DNA of 64,000 nt from GWF2-38-10 sp964527595 (GCA_964527595.1 CAZGPI010000001.1:254464-318463); one strand, 5' to 3'; shown: positions 51,538 to 61,487, numbered from the stretch's first letter. Numbers and translations are program-made. The notes: a model not told the origin generated them from the letters alone.

Positions 51538-52956
51538 ATGGAATTTGCCATTCTGGCAGCGTTTGCAGTATATTTTTCAATTTTGTTGGTTATCGGTTAT
51601 GCCGCATATTATAAGAGCAAGAAAGCTGCCGACTTTACCCTTGGAAACAGATCACTCAATTTTTGGGTTACCGCGCTTGCTGCACATGCTAGCGAAACAA
51701 GTACTTGGGTTTTTATGGCACTGCCCGCAGCGATTTACTCTAAAGGACTCTTTATTGATGGTTGGACGGCCATTGGATTAACGCTCTTTATGTTTTTAAA
51801 CTGGCGGCTAATTGCCCCTAAGCTTCGAACTGCCACCGAAAAACTTCATAGCTCTACATTATCAACTTTTTTTGAAAATCGCTTTCATGATGAATCAGGG
51901 CTTCTTCGTATTATAAGTGCTATTTTTGGGCTCTTGTTTTTCATGTTTTACATTTCAGCAGGATTGGTTGCTTTAGGTATTTTATTTGAATCGCTTTTTC
52001 ATGTTTCATGTATTGTAGGTATCATATTTGGCACGATCGTTGTCTTTTATACTCTACTCGGTGGATATCTCTCTATTTCATGGATTGATTTTTTTCAAGG
52101 CACATTCCTCCTAACAACAATAATCATGGTACCTCTTTTTGCTATTGGACGTATTGATGGCATCTCAAGTATTACCGCTGCTGCGCAAGCTAAAAACATT
52201 TCGCTTTCGCTGATTCCAAGCTTTTCATGGGAAAGCATACAAAAAATGATCTTTGCCGCCGCGGGCTGGGGTCTTGGGTATTTTGGTCAGCCACATATCC
52301 TCACTAAATTCATGGGGATCAATGATGTTCGTGAAATGCGCAAGGCTCAATGGGTTGGTATTGGATGGCAAATTTTATCATATGCAGCCGCTATCAGCGT
52401 TGGGCTTATTGGCTTGGCTTTCTTTAAAGACGGATTGGTTGCTCCGCAACTTATCCTTGTTGATATGGTCAAAGCCATATTCCCCCAGTTTATTGCTGGT
52501 TTTATCATGTGCTCAATCATAGCTGCTGCCATCAATGTCATGAGCGCACAAGTCCTTGTTTCGGCATCTATTATCGCCGAAGATTTTTATAAAAAATCAC
52601 TTGGCAGCAAAGATCCGCTCGTAACAAAAAAAATTGCACGAGTCTCGCGGCTTAGTGTTATCGGCCTCTGTATTGTCGCCGGGATCATTGCGTTTTTTAG
52701 TAGGGCAATACCTATTTATGACTTGGTCTTATATCCATGGGCAGGCCTTGGCTGTACATTTGGGCCACTCGTTCTGGTAGCGTTGCATACCAAAATGATG
52801 AATAGGCACGCCGCGCTTGCGGGCATTATTGTTGGCGGGGTAACGGCGGGAATCTGGCCATTATGTAATCAAACAATACCGGCGATGATTGTTGGGTTTG
52901 CGGCTAGTTTCGTGGCTATGGGATTGGTAAATTTTTGTTGGAAAAAGGCGGCTTAA
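51538..52956 (+). CDS. Sodium:solute symporter (SSF/PutP family)
   Basis: 472 residues with about 13 membrane helices. SSF features are an N-terminal DFTLGNRSLNFWVTALAAHASETSTW (the substrate/Na+ site of TM1), GWGLGYFGQPHILTKFMGI, and the Ser/Ala-rich helix MSAQVLVSASIIAEDFYKK. It would import proline, another amino acid or a similar nutrient with Na+. The substrate cannot be told from sequence, though the GQPHI region favours a PutP-like role. The end overlaps the convergent radA by 4 bases. Confidence 0.92.
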   Translation: MEFAILAAFAVYFSILLVIGYAAYYKSKKAADFTLGNRSLNFWVTALAAHASETSTWVFMALPAAIYSKGLFIDGWTAIGLTLFMFLNWRLIAPKLRTATEKLHSSTLSTFFENRFHDESGLLRIISAIFGLLFFMFYISAGLVALGILFESLFHVSCIVGIIFGTIVVFYTLLGGYLSISWIDFFQGTFLLTTIIMVPLFAIGRIDGISSITAAAQAKNISLSLIPSFSWESIQKMIFAAAGWGLGYFGQPHILTKFMGINDVREMRKAQWVGIGWQILSYAAAISVGLIGLAFFKDGLVAPQLILVDMVKAIFPQFIAGFIMCSIIAAAINVMSAQVLVSASIIAEDFYKKSLGSKDPLVTKKIARVSRLSVIGLCIVAGIIAFFSRAIPIYDLVLYPWAGLGCTFGPLVLVALHTKMMNRHAALAGIIVGGVTAGIWPLCNQTIPAMIVGFAASFVAMGLVNFCWKKAA

Positions 52957-54332
52957 CTTTCCGGAAATAACTTCAATAGTTCGTATACAGAACCAAAGCC
53001 CATGAGATTGCAGGAAGATTTAACCTGTTGTGTTTTTGCGACCAATACATGCTCGAGTCCAAATTTTTCAACCTCGCGGATACATAAACCAATTTGATTT
53101 GCCGGTTTAACTTGTCCGGTTAAACTAATTTCGCCAATGGCAACCGATTTTGGTGGCAATGGTATTTGAAAATAACTTGAAAGTAAGGCAAGAGCTATCC
53201 CAAGGTCTGATGAGCTTTCTTTAATTTTAAACCCACCACTTACTTTAAAGAAAATGTCTTGAGAGCTAAAGCGGATATGGAGATATTTTTCCAAAATGGC
53301 TGCAACCAAGACTACGCGTTTTGGGTCAAGGCCCGTTACTACTCGTTGTGGCATGCCAAATTTTGAATCAACACATAATGCCTGTAACTCAAGCAATAAT
53401 GGGCGCGATCCTTCAACCGAGCATACAAGTACCGAGCCAGGACTTACCGAAACTTCGCTCAGTAATTGTTGGTTGATGTTCGCGATTTCAACCATCCCCT
53501 CTTCTTGCATCTCAAAAAAACCAACTTCATTAATTGCGCCGAATCGGTTTTTTACCGAACGTAAAATGCGTGTTTGCCAGCGATCTTCGCCTTGAAGGTA
53601 AAATACCGCATCAACCATATGCTCAAGTACTTTTGGCCCGGCCATTTGGCCTTCTTTGGTTATATGCCCTGTCACCAACACTGCAATTTTATTGGTTTTA
53701 GCAAAACGCATAAGCAAAAAAGCGGCTTCACGGAGTTGAGCAATGGTGCCCGGAAATAATTGTGATTGAAGCGATAGGTAACAATTTTGGATTGAATCAA
53801 GGATTACTAGATCTGGCTTTACAGCATCACACGTGCTTACGATACTTTCAAGGCAGGCTTGGTCGGAAAACGATACTTGTGATTGTTTTAAACCAAGACG
53901 GATTGCCCGCCCTTTTACCTGTTGCAATGATTCTTCCGACGAAAAATAAACAACCTTATGATTATTTTGTGCGATTTTATCGGCCACTTGGAGTAAAAGC
54001 GTTGATTTACCAATTCCAGGATCACCGGTTAAAATGATAAATGAACCAGGTAAAATGCCGCCGCCCAAGACCCGATCCCATTCCTTGATGTTCGAACACA
54101 TTCGCAACTGATTTTCTATATCGATATCTTCCAGATTGCTTAGGGTGAGTTGGGTAGCAGATGAAGCTGCTGCTCCGCCAAGATTACTTGTCTTTGTTTG
54201 AAATGATGGCAAAGAGATTGGTTGATGTTCTATAAAACTATTCCACTCGCTGCAAGCAGGACAACAACCAAGCCATCTGATGCTTTCATAAGCACAATTT
54301 GAACAACGATAGGAAACTTTTACTTTTGCCAC
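52953..54332 (-). CDS. radA: DNA repair protein RadA
   Basis: 459 residues. A four-Cys zinc finger at the N-terminus (C10-x2-C13 and C-C-P-A-C), a RecA-like ATPase with Walker A GDPGIGKSTLL and the RadA-specific KNRFG, and a C-terminal Lon-protease-like domain (FKVSGGFKIKESSSDLGIALAL). It promotes branch migration in recombination. GTG start, 3 bases after the tdk stop. Confidence 0.97.
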   Translation of the reverse strand: MAKVKVSYRCSNCAYESIRWLGCCPACSEWNSFIEHQPISLPSFQTKTSNLGGAAASSATQLTLSNLEDIDIENQLRMCSNIKEWDRVLGGGILPGSFIILTGDPGIGKSTLLLQVADKIAQNNHKVVYFSSEESLQQVKGRAIRLGLKQSQVSFSDQACLESIVSTCDAVKPDLVILDSIQNCYLSLQSQLFPGTIAQLREAAFLLMRFAKTNKIAVLVTGHITKEGQMAGPKVLEHMVDAVFYLQGEDRWQTRILRSVKNRFGAINEVGFFEMQEEGMVEIANINQQLLSEVSVSPGSVLVCSVEGSRPLLLELQALCVDSKFGMPQRVVTGLDPKRVVLVAAILEKYLHIRFSSQDIFFKVSGGFKIKESSSDLGIALALLSSYFQIPLPPKSVAIGEISLTGQVKPANQIGLCIREVEKFGLEHVLVAKTQQVKSSCNLMGFGSVYELLKLFPES

Positions 54333-54335
54333 TCT

Positions 54336-55001
54336 TTATTCCGCTATTTCTTGTTTCCAGCCGACGGCTGCTTTAGTAAAGGCAAGAATTTTTGCCGGCT
54401 TATCAATCACAAAGCAATCGCGGCAGCGAGCTTCGTAGCACTCTGCGGCAGCAATAAGTATTAAAGGATCGTCATATTTTGCGGGGTTACCGTTTACCAA
54501 GCGTTGTGTATGGTGTGCATCGTGGCCGCATTTGGTGCAAATAGCCTTGAATTTGGTTACTTCATCGGCAATTGCCATCAAAACCGGCATAACACCAAAA
54601 GGTTCTCCGCGAAAATCAAGATCTAGGCCAGCAACGATAACACGCTTGCCGCGCTCAACCAGCGTACAAATGATATCAACGATTTCTGGTGAAAAAAATT
54701 GAACTTCATCGATACCAACAACAGCAATATCGGTTGTTGCCATTTCGAGAATGTGCTCAATACCAAAGGCATTATCACCGATCATGAATGCGAATCGCTC
54801 GCGACCCTGATGTGATGTTAGACTGTCTGGTACAACACAGCGACGTTTATCAAGATGATGTTTAAGCGCAAGAACTTTTTGATTGGCATAGTCGGCGCGC
54901 TTTAGTCGGCGCATGAGTTCTTCTGTTTTACCAGAAAACATTGAGCCGCAAACTACTTCAAGCCGCCCTTTCCCGTGTTCCCCAAAATTTTCACGCATCA
55001 T
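54336..55001 (-). CDS. tdk: Thymidine kinase
   Basis: 221 residues of the TK1-like family. P-loop CGSMFSGKTEELMRRL, the strand with VVGIDEVQFF (catalytic Glu), GLDLDFRGEPFG, and four zinc cysteines (CTKCG and CRDC region). It salvages thymidine to dTMP, in keeping with reliance on host nucleosides. ATG ATG start. Two-gene unit with radA. Confidence 0.95.
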   Translation of the reverse strand: MMRENFGEHGKGRLEVVCGSMFSGKTEELMRRLKRADYANQKVLALKHHLDKRRCVVPDSLTSHQGRERFAFMIGDNAFGIEHILEMATTDIAVVGIDEVQFFSPEIVDIICTLVERGKRVIVAGLDLDFRGEPFGVMPVLMAIADEVTKFKAICTKCGHDAHHTQRLVNGNPAKYDDPLILIAAAECYEARCRDCFVIDKPAKILAFTKAAVGWKQEIAE

Positions 55002-55124
55002 GGAAATTCCCCTGATTTGGTTACTATTCTTTTAGCCGAGAAACAGAGTATACCAATCTTTGGGCGTTACTTATATAGCGGGCAAAAATCAATGACCGTT
55101 GGCCACTTAATCTACATCTTCCAT

Positions 55125-56297
55125 TTATAGATGAGGAATAGCCGGAGGAGGCTGAACGCGACCGCCACTGATTTTTTCAACAACACCACGGACCAGCCCT
55201 TCGGTCCAGCCAAAAAAAGCGCTGCCGGCTTGTTTGGGAAAGCTGATAATTTTTCCTTGAATTTGATCCGCTATTGGTGCTACAAGTTCTTGAGCTATCA
55301 AGTTTTTGCCGTTTTCGCCTCTTTGAGTAGCCTTTGCTATCAGTGCACCTGCTATCTCGCTACTTAATTTTTTCGCTATAGGCGTTATGGTTAAATCAGC
55401 GACTTCGTTACCTCTGTCCTTGAACCAGGCAAGAAGCGCTTTCCATTCTTTGGCAATTCGTTTTTGCTCTGCTGGTTGACCCTCCGCTGGATTTTCAACG
55501 GGGACCTGTTCATTCAAGTAATCGGCGCCAAACCAGGCTGCGGTAGTTAGTCCTGCAGCAATAATAGAGAATGCTAAAAAGCCCTTTACGATAGATGGCT
55601 TGATAATTGGTTCTCTTGTAACATGGGTTTGAAGTATTTGAATAAAGTCTTTTATGTCTTCGTCCGAAACACTTTTTTCAACCAAACTTGTGTTAATCGC
55701 TAAAAAGTGATTTTCAATTTTATGGAGCGCGTAAGCCATAGCTTCGCGTTTTTTTTCATAGGATTGCTTGGTCAAATTGAACATTGAGATCAGCGTAATC
55801 AATTTAGATAGTTCTGCTCTATACGGGGCGATAGCGCCGGATGTTGTGCCGGACTTACTTTTAAATATCCCCTTGTATATGCGTAACAGTTTACCATTCT
55901 GGTTCTTTTGTGCATCAAGAGAGCAAAGGGTTTGGTAAAACTCTAAATAGAGGTATTTATTTAATTTTTTAAGAAGGTATAGGCTGTCGCGATCGTTTCG
56001 TTTATCGAGCCAGTCGATTAGATATAAAAGAACACCTCCTTCTTGAGCAAAATTCTCATCAATTTTTGCATGTACCACGAGATTGTTGTTGTAATAAGCG
56101 TCAAAAAAGCCCTGTTTAACTAATTCATAATAAACATCTTCAAATGAATGTTGTGCAAAGGCAATGCGTTCATCGAGCGTGGCCAATTCTTTGGCGGGAG
56201 AACGAGCATCGAGAAAACCAATGCCCGAAAAAAGGAGCATGCCTACCATGAACATTTTGGCTAACGCGCCAAGACTTTGTGTTAATTTTCTAAACAT
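55125..56297 (-). CDS. Unknown secreted/membrane protein, tandem paralogue A
   Basis: About 390 residues from the ATG at 56297, chosen because AAAAAGG lies just upstream and the promoter maps between it and the earlier start at 56390. A signal segment (MFMVGMLLFSGIGFLDARS) is followed by a helical domain shared with the neighbour (LDERIAFAQHSFEDVYYEL, YLIDWLDKRNDRDS, YLYLEFYQTLC). A transmembrane helix lies near residue 235-255 (FLAFSIIAAGLTTAAWF), and a distinct C-terminal ~130 residues follow. No known family; it could be anchored in the inner membrane with its N-terminal domain outside. Confidence 0.7.
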   Translation of the reverse strand: MFRKLTQSLGALAKMFMVGMLLFSGIGFLDARSPAKELATLDERIAFAQHSFEDVYYELVKQGFFDAYYNNNLVVHAKIDENFAQEGGVLLYLIDWLDKRNDRDSLYLLKKLNKYLYLEFYQTLCSLDAQKNQNGKLLRIYKGIFKSKSGTTSGAIAPYRAELSKLITLISMFNLTKQSYEKKREAMAYALHKIENHFLAINTSLVEKSVSDEDIKDFIQILQTHVTREPIIKPSIVKGFLAFSIIAAGLTTAAWFGADYLNEQVPVENPAEGQPAEQKRIAKEWKALLAWFKDRGNEVADLTITPIAKKLSSEIAGALIAKATQRGENGKNLIAQELVAPIADQIQGKIISFPKQAGSAFFGWTEGLVRGVVEKISGGRVQPPPAIPHL

Positions 56298-56362
56298 AAT
56301 AAAAAACCTTTTTAGTTTTTGTGTTGGCAAAATCCAAGAAACCCCCGAAAAGATACTTAATA

Positions 56363-56390
56363 AGGTTACTGGATCGCACGGCAAAGTCAA
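56363..56390 (-). promoter_or_regulatory. Promoter of tandem paralogue A
   Basis: Minus strand: TTGACT (56390-56385), 16 bases, TAACCT (56368-56363). The same arrangement and surrounding bases (CAAAGTCAAA, GTTACTG) occur before paralogue B, which supports it. Confidence 0.5.
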
Positions 56391-56418
56391 AAGGCTAGGT
56401 GTTTTTAGGTTGGCAGCG

Positions 56419-56457
56419 ATTTAAATGGCAGCTGTTTTTTCAAGCTGCCATTTAAAT
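56419..56457 (-). terminator. Terminator-like hairpin after paralogue B
   Basis: A perfect 15-bp stem (ATTTAAATGGCAGCT / AGCTGCCATTTAAAT) with a T-rich 9-base loop, 21 bases past the stop at 56478. The stem ends are AT-rich and there is no long U-run. Confidence 0.6.
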
Positions 56458-56477
56458 TGTGATTTTGAGAAGATATG

Positions 56478-58178
56478 TCATTCTTGGGGTTCAGCGGCTG
56501 CGTCGCCTTCTGCTTTTTCATCTGGGAGCATGCTTTTGACTAATGGGACGTGCCTTAAGGCTTTCATACCATATCCAGCGGTGGTGCTTAAGGCTTTCTT
56601 GCCATATCCAGTGAGCGCATCAATTGGATGAGGTGTTATTCCGGCACGAATAAAGCGACCAAGCCGCTCGGCAAGCAGGTCAATGTCTGGATTCGGTTTT
56701 CCGTGATTATCGCGAGCGAGTCCGCGGACTAGGTAGTTGCCCAAGTGTTCCGCAATAATATCAAGGTCTGGATTTGGTTCGCCAGCTTCGCTAGTGGCCA
56801 GCCCATGGATCATGCTATGGCCGATTCTGTGGCCAAGTTCTTCAAGGTTTGGATTTAACTCACCCTCTTCATTATGCACTAATCCTGTTGTGATCGAGGT
56901 TCCTAGCCGTTGAAGAAGCGGTTCAAGGTTTCGATTTGAAGCCAGGGCATTGGAAAGAGCATTTCCTAGCCGGTCGCCAAGTTCTTCAATCATTGGGTTT
57001 ATGCCTCCGGCTTCATTGCGTGTTAGGCCATTTGTAATTGCTATTCCCAGTCGATGAACTAGTGGCTCCATGCTTGGATTTCTGGCCAAAGCCTCAGCAA
57101 GGGCATCGCCCAGAAGTTTGCCAAATCGCGTGGTGTCTGGATTTGGTTCTCCGCCCTCATCACGGGTCAATCCCTTTAATAGGTCTCGGCCAAGTTGGGC
57201 GCCCAATTCTTTTTCTTTCATTTGTGTTACCAATGCATCGGCAATATCTTTGCCCATTTGTTTGACGAGAATTAGAAGATCGGCTTTTTGGGTTTCTAGC
57301 TTTGCAAGGACTCCGGCCGTCATGCTTTCACCAATTTGTTTACCAAATGGTTTTAGAATTTTCTCAGCAGCGCGTTGCAATTTCACGTCAGCCCAATCTA
57401 ATACTTCATCCCATTGGGGGATAACGTATTTCCATGTGGTAAAGCTAGCGCCGGCTAGGCATGCAATGACAATGGAGGTTATTACAACGCCTTTTACCAT
57501 TGATGGCTTGATAATTGGCTCGTTGGTTATAAACGCCTGCAAGGTTCGAATGAAGACTTTTATGTCAGCATCGGCTATTCCTTTTTCAATCAAGCTAGCG
57601 TTTATGGCCAAAATTTTGTTTTCAGTTTTATCAAGTATATAGGCCATGGCTTCACGTTTTTTTTCATATGGCTGCTTGGTCGAATTAATCATCGATATGA
57701 GCGTTGCCATTTTAGATAATTCTGCCCTATATGGCGCAATAACGCCGGATGGTGTTCCGACCTTGCTTTTAAAGATACCCTTGAAGGTGTGCAGCAATGT
57801 ACCATTTTGATTTTTTTGTGCATCAACGGCGCAAAGAGTTTGGTAAAACTCGAGATAAAGATATTTATTTAATTTTTTAAGAAGGTACCGACTGTCACGA
57901 TCATTTCTTTTATCAAGCCAGTCGATCAGATATAGCAGGACTTCTCTTTCTGGTGCAATAAGATTGTTGTTGTAGTAAACGTCGAAGAAGCCTTGTTTCA
58001 CTAATTCATAATATACGTCTTCAAAAGAATTTCGCGCAAGGCTGATACGTTCGTCGAGGGATGCTATGTTTATTGCTGATGAACGAGCATCAAGCGTATT
58101 AATGCTGGCAAGTAGGATAATGCTTGCTATGAATGTTTTAATGGCTCCACTTAATCCACTCATTGTATTTCTAAGCAT
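56478..58178 (-). CDS. Unknown secreted/membrane protein with tandem repeats, paralogue B
   Basis: 566 residues. The signal segment (TFIASIILLASINTLDARSS), the N-terminal helical domain and the membrane helix (VVITSIVIACLAGASFTTW) match paralogue A closely. The C-terminal half instead carries about five repeats of ~37 residues around the pattern NPDxxxLGxxLGxxLxxGLAxxExG (~residues 335-515), which may form a solenoid or coiled structure. AAAAGGG lies before the ATG. Function unknown. The pair arose by tandem duplication, and the C-termini then diverged or were exchanged. Confidence 0.72.
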   Translation of the reverse strand: MLRNTMSGLSGAIKTFIASIILLASINTLDARSSAINIASLDERISLARNSFEDVYYELVKQGFFDVYYNNNLIAPEREVLLYLIDWLDKRNDRDSRYLLKKLNKYLYLEFYQTLCAVDAQKNQNGTLLHTFKGIFKSKVGTPSGVIAPYRAELSKMATLISMINSTKQPYEKKREAMAYILDKTENKILAINASLIEKGIADADIKVFIRTLQAFITNEPIIKPSMVKGVVITSIVIACLAGASFTTWKYVIPQWDEVLDWADVKLQRAAEKILKPFGKQIGESMTAGVLAKLETQKADLLILVKQMGKDIADALVTQMKEKELGAQLGRDLLKGLTRDEGGEPNPDTTRFGKLLGDALAEALARNPSMEPLVHRLGIAITNGLTRNEAGGINPMIEELGDRLGNALSNALASNRNLEPLLQRLGTSITTGLVHNEEGELNPNLEELGHRIGHSMIHGLATSEAGEPNPDLDIIAEHLGNYLVRGLARDNHGKPNPDIDLLAERLGRFIRAGITPHPIDALTGYGKKALSTTAGYGMKALRHVPLVKSMLPDEKAEGDAAAEPQE

Positions 58179-58245
58179 AATTAAAACCCTTTTTTAATCT
58201 TTGTATTTGCAAGAATGATAGCACATCGAATTGAAGTGCTTGATA

Positions 58246-58273
58246 ATGTTACTGTGCAGCGAGACAAAGTCAA
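58246..58273 (-). promoter_or_regulatory. Promoter of tandem paralogue B
   Basis: Minus strand: TTGACT (58273-58268), 16 bases, TAACAT (58251-58246), about 68 bases before the ATG at 58178; parallel to the promoter of paralogue A. Confidence 0.5.
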
Positions 58274-58330
58274 AGCCTAGGCTGGTTTTAGGCTAAATTA
58301 GCTTAAATTTAACGGAAGGTTTTCAAACTG

Positions 58331-59098
58331 CTATTTTTTGAGGGAGCGGGCATAGATTTCTGCTTGCTCAAGGTCTTTTGGTGTATCAATGCCTTTTACG
58401 TCGCGATCGGTTTCATGAACGCGCACGACAAGTCCATTTTGTAACCATCGAAGCTGCTCTAATTTTTCTGCTTCTTCAAGATAACTATTTTTCATTATAG
58501 CAATCTTTTGCAGCGCCTGAGCGGTAAAGGCATATAGTCCAACATGTTTGTAAAAAATCTGTGCGTCAGCGTTGGAAAAGCCACCACTTAGATCACGATA
58601 AAAAGGGATTGGGCTTCGCGAGAAATACAAAGCAGCCCCGCGAACGTCACAGACAACTTTTGCAATATTTGCGCTGGTTATTTGTGCTGAATCGGTGATG
58701 CGTTTTTTAAGTGTCCAGACGTCGGCGTTATCGTTTTCGCATGATTGCAACAGGCTTGTTATCATTTCCGCGGTAATAAACGGTTCGTCGCCTTGCCAGT
58801 TAACCCAAATGTCGGCGACAATTTTTCCTGATTGCATAATTTCTACCAAGCGATCGGTTCCACTGGCACATTGCTCAGAAGTCATGATGTATTTTCCGCC
58901 AAATTGATCGATAACGGCGGCAGTTTCAAGAGAGTCGATGGCAAATATTACCTGGCTGAAACACGGAACCTTTATTGCAGCATCCCAGACCCATTGTAAT
59001 AAAGGCTTGCCTTCAATTGATGTTAGCATTTTTCCTGGAAATCGCGTTGCCTTGAGACGAGCAGGAATAATACAAACTATAGTTGTTTGGCCAGGCAT
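58331..59098 (-). CDS. kdsB: CMP-KDO synthetase
   Basis: 255 residues. It activates KDO with CTP for the inner core of lipopolysaccharide. Motifs are CIIPARLKATRFPGKML (nucleotide-binding start), MTSEQCASGTDRLVE, VNWQGDEPFI and YKHVGLYAFTAQAL. With lpxK it indicates a KDO-lipid A pathway. Divergent from murA with ~100 bases between. Confidence 0.96.
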   Translation of the reverse strand: MPGQTTIVCIIPARLKATRFPGKMLTSIEGKPLLQWVWDAAIKVPCFSQVIFAIDSLETAAVIDQFGGKYIMTSEQCASGTDRLVEIMQSGKIVADIWVNWQGDEPFITAEMITSLLQSCENDNADVWTLKKRITDSAQITSANIAKVVCDVRGAALYFSRSPIPFYRDLSGGFSNADAQIFYKHVGLYAFTAQALQKIAIMKNSYLEEAEKLEQLRWLQNGLVVRVHETDRDVKGIDTPKDLEQAEIYARSLKK

Positions 59099-59201
59099 AA
59101 AAACTCCACATTTTTATTTAATAAAATCGATTTTATTGATAATATCTAGATAGTCTTTAAGATTTTTTAAAAAATGACAAGTATTATTTATGGGAGTTTG
59201 T

Positions 59202-60506
59202 ATGTCGAATGGTTACATTTTAATCAAGAAGTCACCACCTTTATCAGGTACCGTAGAGCTTGTCGGGGCAAAGAATGCTGTTTTGGTTATTATCGCCTCG
59301 CTTATCCTTACCAACGGCGTTTCGGTATTGGAAAATGTACCGAATTCGGCAGACGTACTCCAAATGATAACCCTTCTTGAAGATTTGGGTGCCGTTATAA
59401 CCTTTGATCAAGAAAAAAATATTCTTACAGTAGATACGCAAAATATTAGCAAGTTTGAAGTTAAACCAGAGATTATGAATAAGATGCGTGCATCAATTTT
59501 GGTTGCAGGACCATTGCTTGCACGATTTGGACGCGCCAAGGTTGCCTTTCCTGGTGGTTGCCTTCTCGGCGCACGCCCTATTGATTACCATCTTAGCGGC
59601 TTTAAGAAAATGGGCACCATAATCGAAACTCATGATTACTTCATCAATCTTACGCTAAAACCTTATCAAGAACTTCAAGATCTCACGCGCCTTGTACTCG
59701 AATATCCAAGTGTTGGCGCAACAGAAAATCTTATGATGCTTGCTGCCCTCAAAAAAGGTGTAACCGAAATTGTTAATGCAGCCATAGAGCCAGAGGTACT
59801 CGATCTCATTGATATTTTGACCAAGATGGGTGCGAAAATTGATTGCTCGCAGGGCCAAGTTATTCGTATTGTTGGCGTAAGCAAATTAAACGCGGTAAAT
59901 CATTCAATTGTTCCAGATCGTCTTGAGGCTGGGGCAATTCTTTTGGCTGCAGCGATTACAGGTGGATCGATTTCACTGCCACAAGCTCGTGCCGATCATA
60001 TGGATTTATTTTTAGAAAAACTTTCAGAAATGGGTCATCATATTCAAACGGGAACCAACCCAACGTCAGACAAGCCTCATCAGGGCATTCAATTTACCGC
60101 AACGAAAACGCCGGTGGCTGCCAGTTTTAAGACGGGACCATATCCTTGCTTTCCAACCGACTTGCAAGCGCCAATGATGGCAGCTTTGTGTGTTGCTAAT
60201 GGAACAAGCCTTGTTGAGGAAACTGTTTTTGAAAACCGACTTCTTCATATCAAAGAATTACAAAAAATGGGCGCTCAAATAACCCGTGATGGAAATACTA
60301 AGGCTACTATTCGGGGTGTTGAAATGCTTTATGGTACAGAGGTTATTGCTACCGATATTCGCGCCTCGTGCGCACTCGTTCTTGCCGGCCTTGTTGCTCA
60401 AGGACAAACAAAGATTACCGGTATTCACCATTGGCGTCGCGGCTACGAAAAACTTGAGCATAAGCTAGCTGCTCTTGGTGCTCTTATAGAAGTCATCGAG
60501 GAATAA
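59202..60506 (+). CDS. murA: UDP-N-acetylglucosamine 1-carboxyvinyltransferase
   Basis: 434 residues from the ATG at 59202 (GGGAG 6 bases upstream; an ATG at 59190 contains that site). It is the first committed step of peptidoglycan synthesis. LVGAKNAVLVIIASLIL (catalytic Lys), RFGRAKVAFPGGCLLGARPID (the PEP/fosfomycin-reactive Cys retained) and FPTDLQAPMMA are all present. A weak promoter, TTGATA-N16-TAAGAT, may lie at 59136-59163. Confidence 0.97.
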   Translation: MSNGYILIKKSPPLSGTVELVGAKNAVLVIIASLILTNGVSVLENVPNSADVLQMITLLEDLGAVITFDQEKNILTVDTQNISKFEVKPEIMNKMRASILVAGPLLARFGRAKVAFPGGCLLGARPIDYHLSGFKKMGTIIETHDYFINLTLKPYQELQDLTRLVLEYPSVGATENLMMLAALKKGVTEIVNAAIEPEVLDLIDILTKMGAKIDCSQGQVIRIVGVSKLNAVNHSIVPDRLEAGAILLAAAITGGSISLPQARADHMDLFLEKLSEMGHHIQTGTNPTSDKPHQGIQFTATKTPVAASFKTGPYPCFPTDLQAPMMAALCVANGTSLVEETVFENRLLHIKELQKMGAQITRDGNTKATIRGVEMLYGTEVIATDIRASCALVLAGLVAQGQTKITGIHHWRRGYEKLEHKLAALGALIEVIEE

Positions 60507-60508
60507 AA

Positions 60509-61399
60509 TTAGTTTTGACCGAGAAAGCCGGCTGAAAGTTCGGAGACTTCCCTGGTAATTGCCGCCTGTCGTGCCTTGTTGAATTGTAGGGTCAACTGTT
60601 CCAGATATTTTTCTGCGTTTGTTGTTGAGCCATCCATTGCTATAAAGCGTGCTGCATATTCAGAAAGAAGAGATTGAAACAACATATCAATGATTGAGCA
60701 CCGTAAATAACCAATCGAAAGTACCTCAAGAATGTCTTCGTTGCGTTGCTCCCATATAATTTCTTCTTCATGATTATGATTTGGTGCATCGATTATTGGT
60801 TGTTCTTGAGTCTTTGCTTGATCAATTACGAGTGGTATTAGTGTTACCTTGCGTGGACGTTGTGAAAAAAATGAGCGGCGTTCTGATCCCAAAAGCGAGA
60901 CCGATGAATAATGCAGTTGATTGTTCGTTATTTTTTCAACTAATGAATCAGCTATGGTAATGAAATTATTTCCATTAAGCTCATTGTAACTGTATGTAAT
61001 CTCGCCCCAATTGCGTTCTTTGATGAATTTATGCGCCTTTGTGCCGACGGTAATAAATTGTGCTTTTTGGTGTTCTTTAATAAAAACGGCCGATTCTAAA
61101 TAACGCAAAAGATTAGAATTTAAACTTCCACAAAGGCCTCGGGAACTTGAAACAACAATGAACAAAGGCTTTGTATCCAAAAGATCGTTTGGTAGAAGAA
61201 CGTCATTTTTCCAATCAGGTGCATATTGCAAGTGATCCTTAAAAAGATTCCGGACCGTTTGGGTGTAATATTTCAGCGTAGCATCTTGTTTCTCAAGCTT
61301 AGAATACAATGACATGGAAACTAAACGGATCGCGTGAGTTACCTTTTTTGTTGTTTGGATTGATTTAATTTTTTGTCTGAGATAAGCAAGTTGCGACAC
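60509..61399 (-). CDS. atpG: F-type ATP synthase subunit gamma
   Basis: 296 residues. N-terminal helix LRQKIKSIQTTKKVTHAIRLVSMSLYSKL and C-terminal helix NKARQAAITREVSELSAGF form the rotor coiled coil; VVSSSRGLCGSLN is the conserved middle motif. GTG start with GAGG 6 bases upstream. No other ATP synthase gene adjoins it; a and c are ~37 kb away. The insertion EEEIIWEQRNED before the C-terminal helix appears slightly longer than usual. Confidence 0.94.
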   Translation of the reverse strand: MSQLAYLRQKIKSIQTTKKVTHAIRLVSMSLYSKLEKQDATLKYYTQTVRNLFKDHLQYAPDWKNDVLLPNDLLDTKPLFIVVSSSRGLCGSLNSNLLRYLESAVFIKEHQKAQFITVGTKAHKFIKERNWGEITYSYNELNGNNFITIADSLVEKITNNQLHYSSVSLLGSERRSFFSQRPRKVTLIPLVIDQAKTQEQPIIDAPNHNHEEEIIWEQRNEDILEVLSIGYLRCSIIDMLFQSLLSEYAARFIAMDGSTTNAEKYLEQLTLQFNKARQAAITREVSELSAGFLGQN

Positions 61400-61487
61400 G
61401 GTTAACCTCGAACGCTAGAATAAGATTTTACCCCTACCTGCAAAAAGGTTAGCGTAATTTTATGATTTTAACAATGCTTGTAATCTT

